DNA of 33,020 nt from Deltaproteobacteria bacterium (GCA_005879205.1 VBLD01000086.1:1-33020); one strand, 5' to 3'; shown: positions 23,524 to 32,917, counted from the stretch's first letter. A program made the numbers and translations. The notes: generated by a model from the sequence alone, not told the origin.

Positions 23524-25944
23524 TCAGTGATACATCTCGAGCAGCTCGATGAGCCCGAGGCTCTTCATGCTGTCGAAGAGGTAGCCCTTCACCTCCTTGA
23601 CGGTCCCCATCGACGTCACGTCGCGCGCGATGGCGCGCGCGGCGGAGTAGGAGACGGAGCGGACGATCCGCTTGATCACGGGGATGAAGAACGGCCCCAT
23701 GGAGAGGTCGTCGAGGCCGAGTCCGAGGAGCACGATCGTGCAGAGGGGGTCGGCGGCCATCTCGCCGCACATGCCGGCCCACTTGCCGGCTCCCTTGGCC
23801 GCCTGCACCGTCTCGTGGATCGCCGACAGCACCGCGGGGTGCAGGGGCTCGTAGAGCTGCGCGACCTTCCGGTTGTTCCGATCCACCGCGAGCAGGTACT
23901 GGATCAGGTCGTTCGTACCGATCGAGAAGAAGTCCACCTCACGGATGAGCCGCGTGGCGAGCCAGACCGCCGAGGGGGTCTCGACCATCATGCCGATCGG
24001 CATGTTCGCGTCGAAGTCGCGACCCTCGCGGCGGAGCTCCTCCTTGGCCTCCTCGAGCAACTCCTTCGCGCGCCGGATCTCCTCGAGGCTCGAGATCATC
24101 GGGAACAGGAGCCGCAGGCGTCCGAGCGTTCCCGCACGCAGGATGGCACGGAGCTGGACCTTGAACAGATCCGGCATCTCGAGCGAGATGCGGATCGACC
24201 GCCAGCCGAGAAACGGGTTCTCCTCGCGCGGCAGCCGCATGTAGCCCGGGTACTTGTCCGCACCGACGTCGAGCGTGCGAATGGTGACCGGGCGGCCTTC
24301 CATGCCGCGCACCAGGCGCGCGTAGAGGAGGTACTGCTCCTCCTCGTCGGGAAACTCGCGGTAGGTGATGAACGGGAACTCGGTGCGGTAGAGCCCGATG
24401 CCCTCGGCCCCGTGCCGGTGGGCGAACATGAGATCGGCGAGCAGGCCGATGTTGGCGTACATCGAGACCCGCCGGCCGTCGGGCGACTCCGCGGGAAGGT
24501 TCCGGAGGCTCTCGAGCTCGCGGTTGAACGCGCGGTACTCGCGGTCGATCCGCTCGTACTCGCGGGTCACGTCGGCGGCGGGATTGACGTACACCACGCC
24601 CGAGTTGCCGTCGACGATCAGCTCGTCGCCCTCGTGCACCGTCTCGGTGAGATGCTCGACGCCGACCACGGTGGGGATCTCGAACGACTTGGCGAGAATC
24701 GTGGCGTGCGACGTGACGCCGCCGGTGGCGAGCACGATCGCGCAGAGGTGCTGGTGCTCGATCATCGACAGGTCGGAGAGCGTCAGCTCCTGGGCCACCA
24801 GCACGCTGTCCTTCGCGAGCGGGTGCTCCGGCTCCTCGATGCCGAGGAGGTTGCGCAAGATGCGCAGTCCCACGTCCTTCATATCCACGACGCGGTCGCG
24901 AAGGTAGCCGGCCGACATGCGCTCGAAGGCGTCCAGGTACTCGTCGACGACGCGCTTGAGGGCCGCCTCCGCGACCAGCCCGTCGGCGATCATCTCCTCG
25001 ACCTTCTTCGTGAAGCTCCGGTCCTCGAGCATCATGCGGTGCGCGTCGATGATGCTCCAGTCGAACTCCGGGAGGCGGGTGGCGAGCCGCCCGCGCAGGC
25101 TCTCGAGCTCCACCGCCGACTCGGCGATCGCCCGCCAGAAGCGCTCGCGCTCGGCCTCGGGGGCGTCGGAGCGGCGCTCCTCGACCAGCGCGAAGCTGAC
25201 CGGAGGCTGGAGGAGGTGCACCCGGCCGTGGCCGAACCCGGGCACGGCCGGCAGCCCGGCCAGCCGCGCCTGACCGCGACCACGCGCGGCGGCATCGGTC
25301 CGCTCGGCCGTCTTCTCGTAGGCCTGCAGCCGCTTGATCGCCGCGACCATCCGCCGGCGGTACTCACGGCGCTCCTTCTCCTTGGACTTCAGATCCTCGA
25401 GCAGGCGCGCCTGGACGATGATGCCGCCCACCTGGACGGCGATCGCGCGCAGCACGCGCATCTCGTGGCCGGAGAACCGCCGACGGCGGAGCGTCTGCAC
25501 GACGAGCACGCCCATCGGCGTGGCGCGCTCGGCGATCGGCACGCCGACGAAGGAGTGGTATTTCTCCTCGCCGGTCTCGGGAAAGTACTTGTAGCGGGGG
25601 TGAGCGATGGCGTCGACGACCATCACCGGATCGCCCTTCTCGATGACCATGCCGGTGAGACCTTCCTCGACTCTCATGGTGACCTTGCCGATCGCGCTCT
25701 TCTCGAGGCCGGTCGTGGCCCACAGGGTCAGGCGCTGGGCGCGCGGGTCGAGGATGTAGAGCGAGCACACCTCCGTCCCCATGCGCTCGGCGACGACCTC
25801 GACGATGCGCTGGAGGGTCTCCTTCAGGTCCTCGGAGCGCGCGGTGATCGCGCTCACGTCCTCGAGGACGGTGAAGGCGTGGGTGCGCCCGGGCTTCGCC
25901 CGGCTCGGGCGGGAACGGCGGCCCTTGCGCGTCTCGGCCTCCAT
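23524..25944 (-). CDS. ptsP: Phosphoenolpyruvate-protein phosphotransferase PtsP (enzyme I-Ntr)
   Basis: An 806-aa cytosolic enzyme, standard length for EI-Ntr. The N-terminal GAF domain (about 25-185) is followed by a coiled linker and the enzyme I core. The phosphohistidine is His413 in ATGGVTSHATILA. The PEP-binding TIM barrel contains GAEGIGLYRTEF, IRTLDVGADK, EENPFLGWR, IGTNDLIQY and GMCGEMAADP with the catalytic Cys. It takes phosphate from PEP and passes it to NPr in the nitrogen-type PTS, which regulates rather than transports sugars. No NPr or EIIA gene is visible here. I take ATG 25944 rather than TTG 25983, since family N-termini begin close to the GAF domain. It follows the DUF11 lipoprotein gene in the minus-strand run. 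Confidence 0.96.
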   Translation of the reverse strand: MEAETRKGRRSRPSRAKPGRTHAFTVLEDVSAITARSEDLKETLQRIVEVVAERMGTEVCSLYILDPRAQRLTLWATTGLEKSAIGKVTMRVEEGLTGMVIEKGDPVMVVDAIAHPRYKYFPETGEEKYHSFVGVPIAERATPMGVLVVQTLRRRRFSGHEMRVLRAIAVQVGGIIVQARLLEDLKSKEKERREYRRRMVAAIKRLQAYEKTAERTDAAARGRGQARLAGLPAVPGFGHGRVHLLQPPVSFALVEERRSDAPEAERERFWRAIAESAVELESLRGRLATRLPEFDWSIIDAHRMMLEDRSFTKKVEEMIADGLVAEAALKRVVDEYLDAFERMSAGYLRDRVVDMKDVGLRILRNLLGIEEPEHPLAKDSVLVAQELTLSDLSMIEHQHLCAIVLATGGVTSHATILAKSFEIPTVVGVEHLTETVHEGDELIVDGNSGVVYVNPAADVTREYERIDREYRAFNRELESLRNLPAESPDGRRVSMYANIGLLADLMFAHRHGAEGIGLYRTEFPFITYREFPDEEEQYLLYARLVRGMEGRPVTIRTLDVGADKYPGYMRLPREENPFLGWRSIRISLEMPDLFKVQLRAILRAGTLGRLRLLFPMISSLEEIRRAKELLEEAKEELRREGRDFDANMPIGMMVETPSAVWLATRLIREVDFFSIGTNDLIQYLLAVDRNNRKVAQLYEPLHPAVLSAIHETVQAAKGAGKWAGMCGEMAADPLCTIVLLGLGLDDLSMGPFFIPVIKRIVRSVSYSAARAIARDVTSMGTVKEVKGYLFDSMKSLGLIELLEMYH

Positions 25945-26009
25945 GGGCCGGCTGATCTTAGCGGGAGCCCCTCCGGGGGACAACGGAGGTCGCGCGTCGG
26001 CCGGTCAGG

Positions 26010-27038
26010 TCACCTGCAGGCGACGATGTTCGCCCGCGAGCTGAAGCGGCAGCGCGGCGCACGGAACGCCGCCTCGCCGCACTGTCCGGCCGTGGGGTTG
26101 AGGACGACCTCGGCGTCGAGCAACGGGTCGGTGCTGCCGACGGCGTACGCGCCCCGCCTCCCCCTGAGAACGATGCCGACGAGCCCCCGCGCCCGCGAGG
26201 AGCGGTCCCGGATCTGCACCCTGACGATGCCGGCGGGCGGCGCCGCGCTGTGGTCGACGTGCGTCCAGCGGGTCGGCCGCGCTGGACGATCGACCTTCCA
26301 TCCCGCCTGCGTGCGCGGATCGAACCGACCGGGAGCGACGTCGGCCTCCACGACCGTCTCACCCGTACGCGTCCGCACGACGAAGCGCAGGCCGTTGGCG
26401 ACCGGGTCGAGCGGCGGGGTGATCGGCGCCGGCAGCGCGAACGCACCCCGGAAGGCGAGGCGATCGTCGCCCGGGGGGCTGCCGAGGCCGGCGATGCGCA
26501 GCACCGCGTCCGACATGGCGGTGACGATCCTCGGATGCGAGCAGAGGTGCGTCGCCCGATCACAGGTGTCGGCCGTGCAGGCATCGCCGTCCGCACACGC
26601 CGCGTCGCTCGTGCAGTCGTCGACCTCGGTCTCGAAGGACGCGGTGCACGGCTGCTCGCCGTCTTCCCCCTCCCCGCCGCAGCCGCCGTCGCTGCTCACG
26701 GTGGCCGTGTTGGTGATCTTGCCGGTGGCCCTCGCCACGACCACGACGGTGACCGTCGCACGGCTGCTCGTGCCGAGCGCCCCGAGGCTACAGATGACCG
26801 GGGCCGCGCCGCTGCACGTCCCCTGGCTCGCGCTCGCGGACACGAACGTCGTCCCGGCCGGCGGCATGTCGGTGAGGACGACCCCGGTATCCGCGCTGAC
26901 GGCCTGCACGGTGATCGTGTAGGTCACCGGCTGCCCGACCCGCACCGGATCGGGATGACCGCCGCTCTCGGAGTTGTTGATCACGACGCAGCCCGGGAGG
27001 GCCAGAGCGAGCGCGCAGACCAGCGGTCGACCGTACAT
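26010..27038 (-). CDS. Lipoprotein with DUF11 domain and cysteine-rich motif
   Basis: A 342-aa exported protein: signal peptide with lipobox LPGC (Cys17), so a likely lipoprotein. A DUF11-type repeat (about 30-120) follows: PVRVGQPVTYTITVQ, GVVLTDMPPAGTTFVSAS, then ITNTATVSSD. Next comes a Cys-rich motif, CTSDAACADGDACTADTC (about 141-158), of a kind seen in myxobacterial surface proteins. The C-terminal part (about 175-342) is beta-rich with paired Cys near the end (GQCGEAAFRAPRCRF). Function unknown; structural or adhesive roles are plausible. It starts 21 bp after the aminotransferase stop and may be cotranscribed with it. Confidence 0.75.
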   Translation of the reverse strand: MYGRPLVCALALALPGCVVINNSESGGHPDPVRVGQPVTYTITVQAVSADTGVVLTDMPPAGTTFVSASASQGTCSGAAPVICSLGALGTSSRATVTVVVVARATGKITNTATVSSDGGCGGEGEDGEQPCTASFETEVDDCTSDAACADGDACTADTCDRATHLCSHPRIVTAMSDAVLRIAGLGSPPGDDRLAFRGAFALPAPITPPLDPVANGLRFVVRTRTGETVVEADVAPGRFDPRTQAGWKVDRPARPTRWTHVDHSAAPPAGIVRVQIRDRSSRARGLVGIVLRGRRGAYAVGSTDPLLDAEVVLNPTAGQCGEAAFRAPRCRFSSRANIVACR

Positions 27039-27059
27039 GTCCCGTCCCTCGGCTCGCCC

Positions 27060-28193
27060 TCAGCGGTAGAACGCGGCCACCGCCTCCACTACCGCCTCGA
27101 CGGCGCGGCCGTCGAGCTGCGGATAGATGGGCAACGCCAGCACCTCGGCGGCGGCTCGCTCGGCCTCGGGGAAGTCCCCGCGCCGGAAGCCGAGCGTGGC
27201 GAGCGGCGGCTGGAGGTGGAGCGGCATCCGGTAGTAGACCTGCGCGCCGATCCCGCCCGCCGCCAGGTGCGCCTGGAGGGCGTCGCGATCGCGCGCCCGG
27301 ACGACGTACTGGTGGAAGACGTGCGCTTCCCCCGCCGGCTCGGGGAGGACGAGCGGCGCGTCGGCGCGGCCGGCGAGCCCGGTCTCCGCGAAGAGCCTCG
27401 CGTAGCGTTCGGCGACCGCGCGCCGGCGACCGTTCCACGCGTCGAGGTGCGGGAGCTTGGCGCCGAGCGCGGCCGCCTGCACCGCGTCCAGCCGGGAACA
27501 GAGGCCGAGCGACGCATGGACGTACGGCGTCGCCGAATGTCCCTGGTGCCGCTCCTGGCGCACGCGGGCGGCCAGCGCCGCGTCGCCGGTCAGCACCATG
27601 CCCCCGTCGCCGAGCGCTCCCAGGTTCTTGGTCGGGTAGAAGGAGAGGCAGGCGGCGCGGCCGAACGCCCCCGCCTTGACGCCGTCGGCCCGCGCCCCGA
27701 TCGCCTGCGCGGCGTCCTCGACCAACCAGAGCGCGCGCCGCTCGGCGAGCGCCCCGAGCGGGCGCATCGGCGCGAGTCGCCCGAAGAGATGGACGGGCAG
27801 GAGCCCGACGACGCGCTCCCGCGTCGTCGCGAGCACCGCCTCGGCCGCGGCCGGATCGAGGTTGAACGTCACCGGATCGACGTCGGCGAAGAGCGGCGTG
27901 GCGCCGAGCCGGACGATCGTGCTCGCGGTGGCCCAGAAGCTGAACGGCGTGGTGAGCACCGCGACGCCCGGCCCGACCCCGAGGGCGCCGAGCACGAGGA
28001 GAAGGGCGTCGGTGCCGGAGCCGACGCCGATCGCGTGCGGCACGCCGCAGTACGCCGCCATCGCGGCCTCGAAGCGCTCCACGTGCGGTCCGAGCACGAA
28101 GGCCTGGGTCGCGAGCACCTCCGCGATCGCGGCGCGGACCTCCTCGCCGACGTCACGATCCTGTGCCGCGAGATCGAGAAAGGGGATGGTCAT
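27060..28193 (-). CDS. DegT/DnrJ/EryC1-type PLP aminotransferase
   Basis: A 377-aa sugar-aminotransferase-fold enzyme. It opens with MTIPFLDLAAQ, typical of the family. Cofactor motifs are GSGTDALLLVL (57-), TPFSFWATAS and VEDAAQAIGA. The Schiff-base lysine is Lys189 in SFYPTKNLGALGDGG. Family members transfer amino groups to keto-sugars on the way to amino-sugars of glycans or lipopolysaccharide. No other sugar-nucleotide gene is visible, so its product is unassigned. Its ATG overlaps the stop of the MEMO-like gene (ATGA), so the two are translationally coupled. Confidence 0.93.
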   Translation of the reverse strand: MTIPFLDLAAQDRDVGEEVRAAIAEVLATQAFVLGPHVERFEAAMAAYCGVPHAIGVGSGTDALLLVLGALGVGPGVAVLTTPFSFWATASTIVRLGATPLFADVDPVTFNLDPAAAEAVLATTRERVVGLLPVHLFGRLAPMRPLGALAERRALWLVEDAAQAIGARADGVKAGAFGRAACLSFYPTKNLGALGDGGMVLTGDAALAARVRQERHQGHSATPYVHASLGLCSRLDAVQAAALGAKLPHLDAWNGRRRAVAERYARLFAETGLAGRADAPLVLPEPAGEAHVFHQYVVRARDRDALQAHLAAGGIGAQVYYRMPLHLQPPLATLGFRRGDFPEAERAAAEVLALPIYPQLDGRAVEAVVEAVAAFYR

Positions 28194-29059
28194 GGCCCCG
28201 CCGTGAACGCCGCCGCGGCGTAGCCGATCACGTGCTCGTGCTCGTCGGTCACGTCGAGCGACGTGGTGTGCGCCAGCACCTCGCCGCGGCTGCCGCGAGG
28301 CAGCGCCCGGAGCAGCACCTCGATCGGATGCCGCCCGCAGATGGTCGCACCCGTCGACTCGACGTAGCGCGCGAACCCGTCGGCGTCGCCCGCGACGATG
28401 CGTTCGAGCGCGCCCGCGTCGAGCTCGGTGACGGCGGCGGCGACCGCGGCGCGGTCCGTGGGCGGCACGGGAAGGTAGTCGAAGCGCCGGCCGTAGTGCA
28501 CCAGGTCCGAGCTCACGACGACGAGCGTGTCGGGCGCGAGCCACGACCGCAGCGCGGCGGCGAGCGTCTCGCCGTCGCCGGCTTCGAGCCGCCCGACGAG
28601 CACCGGGACGAGCGCCGCTTCCGGCGCCAGCGCCTGGAGCCACGGAAGCTGGATCTCGAGGGCGTGCTCGCGGAGGAAGACGGCGGGGTTGGCCCGGATG
28701 AGCGGGCAGCGCGTGAGCGCGGCGAGCCCCTCCTGATCGATCCGGACGAGTCCGAGCGGCGTCCGGTAGGCCGTCATCGGCAGGACGGCAGCGCCGCGGA
28801 GCGCGGCGAAGTGACTCGGGCCGAGGACGAGCGCCCGCCGCCAGCCCGTGCCGGCGGCGGCGAACCCGCGCGCCGCCGTCGCGCCCGAGTACTCGTAGGT
28901 GGCGTGCGGGACGAGGATCGCGACGGTGCCGGGACGCGGCGCGCCCGCGGCGAGCATGTCGCGCAGCGCCGCCGCCAGTGCGTCCGGCGCGGCGGGGTAC
29001 CAGCGGCCCGCGAGATGCGGCTCCTTGATGCGCGGCACGGGTCCGGCGGGCTCGCTCAC
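28190..29059 (-). CDS. MEMO1/AmmeMemoRadiSam system protein B-like
   Basis: A 289-aa protein of the MEMO family, a fold related to metal-dependent dioxygenases. Candidate metal ligands are His52 in VPHATYEYSG, His83 in LGPSHFA and Cys241 in ICGRHPI. Other marks are LSSDLVHYG (here VVSSDLVHYG) and GYAAAAF at the end. In many genomes MEMO is linked to an AMMECR1 protein and a radical SAM enzyme as the AmmeMemoRadiSam set. Neither is adjacent here, and the only radical SAM gene lies 6 kb away. Start GTG 29059 overlaps the upstream zinc-ribbon stop (GTGA). Activity unknown. Confidence 0.9.
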   Translation of the reverse strand: MSEPAGPVPRIKEPHLAGRWYPAAPDALAAALRDMLAAGAPRPGTVAILVPHATYEYSGATAARGFAAAGTGWRRALVLGPSHFAALRGAAVLPMTAYRTPLGLVRIDQEGLAALTRCPLIRANPAVFLREHALEIQLPWLQALAPEAALVPVLVGRLEAGDGETLAAALRSWLAPDTLVVVSSDLVHYGRRFDYLPVPPTDRAAVAAAVTELDAGALERIVAGDADGFARYVESTGATICGRHPIEVLLRALPRGSRGEVLAHTTSLDVTDEHEHVIGYAAAAFTAGP

Positions 29060-29322
29060 GGCTGGTCGCCGAACCCGAGCCAGAGGCGGTGCACGTCCGG
29101 CTCACGGAAGCAGCGCAGGCAGCTCACCACGTCGAAGGGCTCCACCACGCGCCGGTAGGTGATGGGCGCCTCGTCGTCCCGGCGTCGCACGGCCGCTTCT
29201 TCCGTGCGGCCCGTGCGCAGGAGGTAGTAGCCGACGACATAGCCGCTTCGCGTGTGTTGCGTGCCGTCGACCGCTGCTCCGCAGCGCGCGCAGCGGAGGG
29301 CCGGCGGGACGCTCGCTTCCAT
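29056..29322 (-). CDS. Small zinc-ribbon protein, 88 aa
   Basis: Two CxxC knuckles, CARC (11-14) and CLRC (68-71), separated by a hydrophobic, aromatic stretch (YVVGYYLLRTGR), suggest a zinc ribbon or a similar metal-bound fold. No catalytic residue is evident. It is the first gene of the run that continues with the coupled MEMO-like and aminotransferase genes, so it may be an accessory or regulatory factor for them (inference). It is divergent from PBP1A, 99 bp away. Confidence 0.75.
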   Translation of the reverse strand: MEASVPPALRCARCGAAVDGTQHTRSGYVVGYYLLRTGRTEEAAVRRRDDEAPITYRRVVEPFDVVSCLRCFREPDVHRLWLGFGDQP

Positions 29323-29379
29323 CCGACGCGAACGTGTACGGACAAAGACGCGTCCCCGTCAACCGTGACGCCTCCGGCT

Positions 29380-29408
29380 TTGATTCCGAGGGGCGCGGCG
29401 GGTAACGT
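29380..29408 (+). promoter_or_regulatory. Possible sigma-70-type promoter of the PBP1A gene
   Basis: TTGATT (29380-29385), a 17-bp spacer and TAACGT (29403-29408). Only 13 nt separate the -10 from ATG 29422, so the leader would be about 7 nt; no Shine-Dalgarno is seen. A weak match. Confidence 0.3.
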
Positions 29409-29421
29409 GCGATCGAGCACG

Positions 29422-31743
29422 ATGGCAAGACCCCAGCGGGCAGGCATGCTCCGGCGCATCCTCGCCTGGAGCATGGTGGCGATGCTCCTGGCCGCGGGCG
29501 TGGCGGGCTTCGTCGTCTACCGGGAGGTCACGACCGACCTGCCGCCCGTCGACCAGCTTCTCCGCTACCAGCCGCCGGTCGCGACGCGCATCTTCGCCGA
29601 CGACGGCACGCTCGTGGGCGAGTTCTACGTCGAGCGTCGCTACCTCGTGCCGCTGGCGAGCATCCCGCCGCACGTGCGTATGGCGTTCCTGGCGGCGGAA
29701 GACGCCGACTTCTACCGGCATCACGGCGTGAATCCGCTCAGCATCCTGCGCGCGCTCATGGCGAACGTGCTCCACCACCAGGTGGTGCAGGGCGGCAGCA
29801 CGATCACCCAGCAGGTGGTGAAGGCGCTCCTCCTCTCGCCCGAGCGAAGCTACGAGCGCAAGGTGAAGGAGCTGGTCCTGGCGTTCCGGCTCGAGGCGAA
29901 GCTCTCCAAGGACGACATCCTCTACCTGTACCTGAACCAGATATACTTCGGCGCCGGGGCCTACGGCGTCGCGGCGGCCGCGCGCGCGTTCTTCGACGTC
30001 GACGTCGGCGACCTGACGATCGCGCAGGCGGCGCTCCTGGCCGGGCTCCCGCAGGCTCCGAGCCGCTACGACCCGCAGCGCCACCCCCAGCAGGCGATCG
30101 CCCGCCAGCACTACGTCCTCGAACGCATGCGCACCGAGAGCTTCATCGACGCCGACCAGTACGCAGCGGCACGTACGGAGCGGCTCGTCTTCACGCCGCG
30201 CCGGCCCGGCACCTACCTCGCGGCGTCCTGGTACGTCGAGCACGTTCGCCGGCTTCTCGAGGAACGCTACGGGGGCACCGCGCCTTACCAGCTCGGGCTG
30301 CGGGTCTACACCGCCGTCGATCTCGGCATGCAGCGCGCGGCCGAAGAGGCCCTGCGCGCGGGCCTCACCGAGCTCGACCGGCGGCAGGGCTTCCGCGGAC
30401 CGATCCGCCATCTCGACCCGCGCAAGGCCGACGCGTTCATCGCGCGCCTCGCCGGCGGCGTCGCGCCGGAGGCCGGGCGCCCGGTGCGCGCGGTCGTCAC
30501 CGAGGTTCGCCCGAGCGGGCTCGGCGTGCACACGCCGTGGGACCGGGGCACGCTCTCCGCCGACGCGCTCGTGTGGGGGAAGACGCGCGTCGCCCCGGGG
30601 AGCTTGCGCGCCGGCGACGTCATCTCGGTGCGGCAGGCCGGGCGCGGCGGCGACAGCACGATGCGCTTCGCGCTCGACCAGGAGCCGCAGGTCGAAGGGG
30701 CGCTCGTCGCCTTCGACCCCTACACCGGCGAGGTGAAGGCGATGGTGGGCGGCTACGACTTCAACCGGAGCCAGTTCAACCGCGCGGTCCAGGCCCGCCG
30801 CCAGCCGGGCTCGGGCTTCAAGCCGCTCGTCTACGCCGCCGCGATCGAGCACGGCTACACCCCGGCCTCGATCGTCCTCGACGCCCCGATCGAGCTGCCG
30901 AACGGGAACCAGCCGCCGTGGATGCCGCGCAACTACGAGGGCAAGTACTTCGGTCCGACGCCGCTCCGCATGGCGCTCGCCCGCTCGCTGAACAGCGTGA
31001 CCGTGCGGCTCGTCGACGCCATGGGCATCGACTACGTGCGCAAGTCGCTCGCCCGCTTCGGGCTCGAGGGCCCCCTGCCCCGCAACCTCTCGCTGGCGCT
31101 CGGCAGCGCGGAGGTGACCCCGCTCGAGCTGGTGCGCGCCTACGGCATCTTCGCCACGCTCGGCAAGCGCTTCGACCCGATCTTCATCACGCGCGTCACC
31201 GACAGCGACGGCAACCCGCTCGAGTTCGGGCACACGCGCCCGCGCTTCGAGCCGGTGATGAGCCCGGCCACCGCCTACATCGTCACCAACATGATGGAAT
31301 CGGTCGTGAAGCACGGGACGGGCCGCAAGGCCGCGGAGCTCGGGCGACCGGTCGCCGGCAAGACCGGGACCACCAACGACACGCACGACGCCTGGTTCAT
31401 CGGCTTCACGCCCGATCTTCTGGCGGGCGTCTGGGTCGGCTTCGACTCCGAGCGCTCGCTCGGCGCCCACGAGACCGGCGGTCACGCGGCGGCGCCGATC
31501 TGGACGGAGTTCATGAAGCAGGCCCTCGGCGACCGCCCGGTCGTCGACTTCCCGGTGCCGGACGGCGTGACGTTCGCCCAGATCGACCCCGCGTCGGGCC
31601 TGCGCGCCGTGCCGGGCGGCGAGTCCGAGCTGGAGGTGTTCGTCAGCGGCAGCGAGCCGACGCGCTACGCGAGCGCGCCCGAACCGACGGCCCTGGAACC
31701 CGCGGCGGCACCCGCCGATGTTCCGGTCCCCGACACGGACTAG
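29422..31743 (+). CDS. mrcA: Penicillin-binding protein 1A (class A, transglycosylase/transpeptidase)
   Basis: A 773-aa bifunctional peptidoglycan synthase at the inner membrane. A short cytoplasmic tail is followed by one transmembrane helix (about 13-33). The glycosyltransferase-51 domain (about 55-230) has the catalytic Glu93 in AAEDADFYRHHG, and GGSTITQQ. An OB-like insert (about 330-415) precedes the transpeptidase domain with SxxK (Ser464, Lys467 in PGSGFKP), SxN (Ser522-Asn524) and KTG (Lys647). It polymerises glycan strands and crosslinks peptides. The C-terminal tail (after about 735) is Ala/Pro-rich. ATG 29422 lies in a likely short-leader transcript. Length is normal. Confidence 0.97.
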   Translation: MARPQRAGMLRRILAWSMVAMLLAAGVAGFVVYREVTTDLPPVDQLLRYQPPVATRIFADDGTLVGEFYVERRYLVPLASIPPHVRMAFLAAEDADFYRHHGVNPLSILRALMANVLHHQVVQGGSTITQQVVKALLLSPERSYERKVKELVLAFRLEAKLSKDDILYLYLNQIYFGAGAYGVAAAARAFFDVDVGDLTIAQAALLAGLPQAPSRYDPQRHPQQAIARQHYVLERMRTESFIDADQYAAARTERLVFTPRRPGTYLAASWYVEHVRRLLEERYGGTAPYQLGLRVYTAVDLGMQRAAEEALRAGLTELDRRQGFRGPIRHLDPRKADAFIARLAGGVAPEAGRPVRAVVTEVRPSGLGVHTPWDRGTLSADALVWGKTRVAPGSLRAGDVISVRQAGRGGDSTMRFALDQEPQVEGALVAFDPYTGEVKAMVGGYDFNRSQFNRAVQARRQPGSGFKPLVYAAAIEHGYTPASIVLDAPIELPNGNQPPWMPRNYEGKYFGPTPLRMALARSLNSVTVRLVDAMGIDYVRKSLARFGLEGPLPRNLSLALGSAEVTPLELVRAYGIFATLGKRFDPIFITRVTDSDGNPLEFGHTRPRFEPVMSPATAYIVTNMMESVVKHGTGRKAAELGRPVAGKTGTTNDTHDAWFIGFTPDLLAGVWVGFDSERSLGAHETGGHAAAPIWTEFMKQALGDRPVVDFPVPDGVTFAQIDPASGLRAVPGGESELEVFVSGSEPTRYASAPEPTALEPAAAPADVPVPDTD

Positions 31744-31856
31744 GGCGCGACCCGAGATGTGCGGGGCGGCGGGAAGGGGCACCGCCGCGGCTCCCGGTCC
31801 TCGCTCCACGCGATCTCGGACCGCACCCCAAGCCGCGAGGTGCGCCTAGAGGCGCC
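31744..31856. repeat. Palindromic intergenic region sharing segments with 23264-23523
   Basis: Between convergent PBP1A and HDAC-like genes. CCGAGAT (31752-31758) pairs with ATCTCGG (31813-31819), CGGCGG with CCGCCG around 31767-31787, and GCGCCT with AGGCGC (31842-31847/31850-31855, across the HDAC stop). Segment 31759-31790 resembles the complement of 23292-23316, and 31788-31804 is an exact inverted match of 23463-23479. It may act as a bidirectional terminator. Confidence 0.55.
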
Positions 31857-32871
31857 AGTAGGCCCCTTGCGCGGCCCGCACCCGGGCGAGCACGGGCTCG
31901 ACGCGGCGTACCTCACCCGTGGCCGACGGCGGCGACTTGGTTGCCCCGCGCATCGCCGCGACGACGGCATCGACGCCCTCGGTGAGCGCGCCGAGGTCGT
32001 ACCCGCCCTCGAGCACCGCCGCGATCCGCCCGCCCGCCGTCTCGGCGGCGAGCTCGGTGCAGGCGAGCGCCATGGCGCCGAAGCCCGCGGGCGTCACCTC
32101 CATGCCGCCGAGCGGATCGCGATGATCGCAGTCGAAACCCGCCGACACCAGGACGAACTCGGGCGCGAACTGCCGGCAGACCGGCAGGACCACCTCGCGA
32201 AAAGCCTGCACGTACTCGGCGTCACCGAATCCGGCGGGGAACGGCAGGTTCAGCGTCCGCCCGGCGCCGCGGCCGCGCCCAACCTCGTCGACGGCGCCCG
32301 TGCCCGGATAGTACGGAAACTGATGCGTGGACACGTAGAGCACGTCGGGATCCGCCTCGAAGAGGTGCTGGGTGCCGTTGCCGTGATGCAGGTCCCAGTC
32401 GATGATCGCGATCCGTCCGATGCCCCTCGTGCGGAGGAACGCGGCGGCCACGGCGACGTTGTTGAAGAAGCAGAAGCCCATCGCGCGCTCCCGCTCGGCA
32501 TGATGGCCCGGCGGCCGCACGAGCGCGACCGCGTTCGTCACCTCGCCCGCGAGAATCGCCTCGCAGCAGACGAGAAGGCTTCCCGCCGCGAGCCGGGCAG
32601 CCTCGTAGGAGCCGGCGGACGCGACGGTGTCCGCGTCGAACACGGCGCGTGGCCGTCCGGCGGTGCTGGCGACGCGCTCGACGTGCGCCCCCGTGTGGAC
32701 CAGCGCCAGCTCGTCGGGCGTCGCCGGACGCGCGGGAAGCCGGACGAGCCCTCGCGTGTCGTCGACGTGATCGAGCAGGATCCGCAGACGGTCGGCGCGT
32801 TCGGGATGGCCGCGACCCGGATCGTGCGCCAGCATGCGGGGCTCGGACGCGACCGCCGTACCGCCTGCCAT
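31846..32871 (-). CDS. Histone-deacetylase-family (acetylpolyamine amidohydrolase-like) protein
   Basis: A 341-aa zinc amidohydrolase. The active site is intact: His123/His124 in PPGHHAE, the metal ligands Asp160 and His162 in DWDLHHGNGT and Asp247 in SAGFD, and Tyr291 in EGGYDLG. The DPLGGM segment and the FNNVAVAA helix are typical of the bacterial/class II branch. Such enzymes remove acetyl groups from polyamines, acetoin-pathway substrates or proteins; the substrate here is not assigned. ATG 32871 is the start. It is divergent from the tat gene, 83 bp away, and alone on its strand. Confidence 0.95.
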   Translation of the reverse strand: MAGGTAVASEPRMLAHDPGRGHPERADRLRILLDHVDDTRGLVRLPARPATPDELALVHTGAHVERVASTAGRPRAVFDADTVASAGSYEAARLAAGSLLVCCEAILAGEVTNAVALVRPPGHHAERERAMGFCFFNNVAVAAAFLRTRGIGRIAIIDWDLHHGNGTQHLFEADPDVLYVSTHQFPYYPGTGAVDEVGRGRGAGRTLNLPFPAGFGDAEYVQAFREVVLPVCRQFAPEFVLVSAGFDCDHRDPLGGMEVTPAGFGAMALACTELAAETAGGRIAAVLEGGYDLGALTEGVDAVVAAMRGATKSPPSATGEVRRVEPVLARVRAAQGAYWRL

Positions 32872-32917
32872 CGGCGCGGACGATAGCAGAGCACTGCGCG
32901 AGCCGCGACGTGCTCAA

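Noticed and set aside
23113-26922. Very long plus-strand open frame (over 1200 codons)
   Set aside because: It runs antisense to PtsP and the DUF11 lipoprotein and out of frame with the TIR gene; GC-rich codon bias keeps it open by chance.
29359-31809. Long minus-strand open frame opposite PBP1A
   Set aside because: Antisense shadow; the plus strand has all transglycosylase and transpeptidase motifs.
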